Source: Natronospirales bacterium | GTDB taxonomy: Bacteria; Pseudomonadota; Gammaproteobacteria; Natronospirales; JAIVGZ01 | Length of the DNA stretch: 34,544 bases | Assembly: GCA_020201335.1 (NCBI GenBank) | Contig: JAIVGZ010000042.1 | Location: forward strand, 1-34,544 | Direction: 5' to 3' | Part shown: in pieces, positions 33,560 through 34,544 of the stretch | Position numbering within the stretch: position 1 is the first letter of the stretch | Layout of the letters: every line of letters begins with the position of its first letter | Notes under the pieces: model-generated | The model's input: only the letters and a program-made list of their open reading frames with translations | What the model was told of the DNA's origin: nothing | The model's database searches: none | Translations under genes and position numbers: made by a program

Positions 33560-34243
33560 TCACTCTTCGCAGCGGCGAGGCTCGAGCGTCAGTCCGTTCC
33601 CCGCCATTACGAGGTCGGCGAGCGCCGTCTCACCTGGGGAGCCCGTTGCAGGAACCGGGAATTCGAGCCACCAGGCAGTCATTTCGCGCCGGCGCTCACC
33701 GACGACGACGTCAAATCCCATTGCCCGTAACCGTGCGGCATGCTGCTCAGCAGTTTCCGGCCGACCAAATACGCCGAGCGAGACCGCATTGCTGATCTCG
33801 CCTTCTGTCACCACATAGAAATCCCGGATGCCGGCGCGCCGCAACCGATCGATGATTGCGGCTGCCTCTTCGCGCGTCGCCGCTGGGCGCGTGTGGACCC
33901 AGAACCCGAGGCGCTGCGACGCATCCACGGCGCTCGGCAACGCTGCGATGCCCGCGTCAAGCAATTCGTCGCGCGCTGCGATGACCGCATCGCGGTCGCT
34001 GAACGGGCCGACGCCCTGGCATGCAGGCGCCTCTGCATCCGCCTCGGTCGGCTGCTCGGGCGGATTGTCCTGCGGAATCGCGGCTGCGGGCAGCGGCGCG
34101 GGCAGTTCCGCGAGCAGCACCAGCGGCGATGCTTGCAGCGCCGGGGCCGCCGGTGTCGATGCTGCATCGGGCGCCCGGGTCCACGCCCACCCGAACAGCA
34201 ATAGGTTCGCAACCAGCAACAACAGGGTGACCGCGCGGATCAC
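33560..34243 (-). CDS. Membrane-anchored SPOR-domain protein
   Basis: This protein is 227 residues if started at the GTG at 34243, whose GTGA overlaps the coaX stop by four bases. A GTG four codons further upstream is also possible. It has one N-terminal membrane helix (TLLLLVANLLLFGWAW), a Pro/Ala/Glu-rich periplasmic linker and a C-terminal SPOR domain (about 135-205, with RLGFWVHTRPAATREEAAAI and VVTEGEISNAVSLGVFG). SPOR domains bind denuded peptidoglycan at division sites. A gene of this kind downstream of coaX and upstream of the tyrosine tRNA cluster is common in gammaproteobacteria. The specific role is unknown. Confidence 0.85.
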   Translation of the reverse strand: MIRAVTLLLLVANLLLFGWAWTRAPDAASTPAAPALQASPLVLLAELPAPLPAAAIPQDNPPEQPTEADAEAPACQGVGPFSDRDAVIAARDELLDAGIAALPSAVDASQRLGFWVHTRPAATREEAAAIIDRLRRAGIRDFYVVTEGEISNAVSLGVFGRPETAEQHAARLRAMGFDVVVGERRREMTAWWLEFPVPATGSPGETALADLVMAGNGLTLEPRRCEE

Positions 34244-34544
34244 GCGTCCGCCCACGCGGCCAGGCCGCGCAATACGAGGTCGTCGATGCGCTGCGCCGCC
34301 GGGAACGCCGCGGCCAGCAGCTCCGCGTCACCGCCAGTGACCAACAACGCCGGTTCCGCACCGAGTTCGCGCGCGCCGATGCGGTACGCCCGCTCGACGA
34401 AACCCAGCGCCGCAAGTGCGACGCCGCCGGCGACGGCGTCCGCGGTATTTCGTGCCGGCTTGGTGCCGTGCCGTCCCGGCTCCAACGGGCGCACACCCCG
34501 TGTGCCGCTGGCGAGAGCGGCCCGTGCAAGCGCGGGTCCAGGGG
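34240..34544 (-). CDS. coaX: Type III pantothenate kinase, C-terminal part (5' end outside window)
   Basis: About 100 residues of the C-terminus are visible in a frame open to the window edge. They include PGPALARAAL, the family segment NTADAVAGGVALAALGFVE, and LVTGGDAELL, ending LVLRGLAAWADA. CoaX phosphorylates pantothenate, the first step of coenzyme A synthesis. Its stop overlaps the SPOR gene start, indicating an operon. Confidence 0.88.
   Translation of the reverse strand, partial: PGPALARAALASGTRGVRPLEPGRHGTKPARNTADAVAGGVALAALGFVERAYRIGARELGAEPALLVTGGDAELLAAAFPAAQRIDDLVLRGLAAWADA

Overview
The window is chromosomal DNA from a high-GC gammaproteobacterium. The evidence is gene order: an S10-spc-alpha ribosomal cluster ending rpsD-rpoA-rplQ, a tRNA-Thr/Tyr/Gly/Thr-tuf block next to a SPOR protein and coaX, a miaB-ybeZ-ybeY-corC-lnt-leuS-lptE cluster, and uvrA divergent from an MFS gene and ssb, as in Pseudomonas. 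I cannot place it below class. Apart from uvrA, every gene is on the minus strand, so transcription runs right to left. There is no phage, IS element, CRISPR array or obvious foreign island.

Right end (about 31.8-34.5 kb): partial coaX, a membrane-anchored SPOR protein, tRNA-Thr(UGU), tRNA-Tyr(GUA), tRNA-Gly(UCC), tRNA-Thr(GGU), then a tuf gene. Centre-right (18.7-31.8 kb): rpsJ rplC rplD rplW rplB rpsS rplV rpsC rplP rpmC rpsQ rplN rplX rplE rpsN rpsH rplF rplR rpsE rpmD rplO secY rpmJ, then rpsM rpsK rpsD rpoA rplQ, tightly packed and ending at a strong intrinsic terminator. A 560-base gap (18.1-18.7 kb) holds REP-like repeats and an 18-base tandem repeat. Centre-left (11-18 kb): an S-adenosylmethionine hydrolase-family gene overlapping a gamma-glutamyltransferase gene, a two-BON-domain lipoprotein gene, uvrA, and a broken MFS gene. 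Left (1-11 kb): ssb, miaB, ybeZ, ybeY, corC, lnt, leuS, lptE, a small Cys/His protein and a TonB-dependent receptor with His/Glu-rich loops, most joined by start/stop overlaps.

The most striking signal is not a new system. It is a set of clean internal deletions inside otherwise well-conserved genes. rpsD has lost about 77 codons and its frame, tuf has lost about 32 codons and its frame, the MFS gene has lost about 90 codons and its frame, and rpmC has lost about 22-24 codons in frame. In addition, the tRNA-tuf block normally leads into secE-nusG-rplKAJL-rpoBC-rpsLG-fusA, but here it runs directly into rpsJ through the damaged tuf. S4 and RNA polymerase are essential, so the likeliest explanation is a misassembled or chimeric contig, joined in part through the tufA/tufB repeat. 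Real deletions compensated elsewhere in the genome cannot be excluded from sequence alone.

The best biological lead is the lptE-linked pair made of the small Cys/His membrane protein and the His/Glu-rich TonB receptor. It looks like a metal-uptake module sitting where holA-nadD would usually follow lptE.
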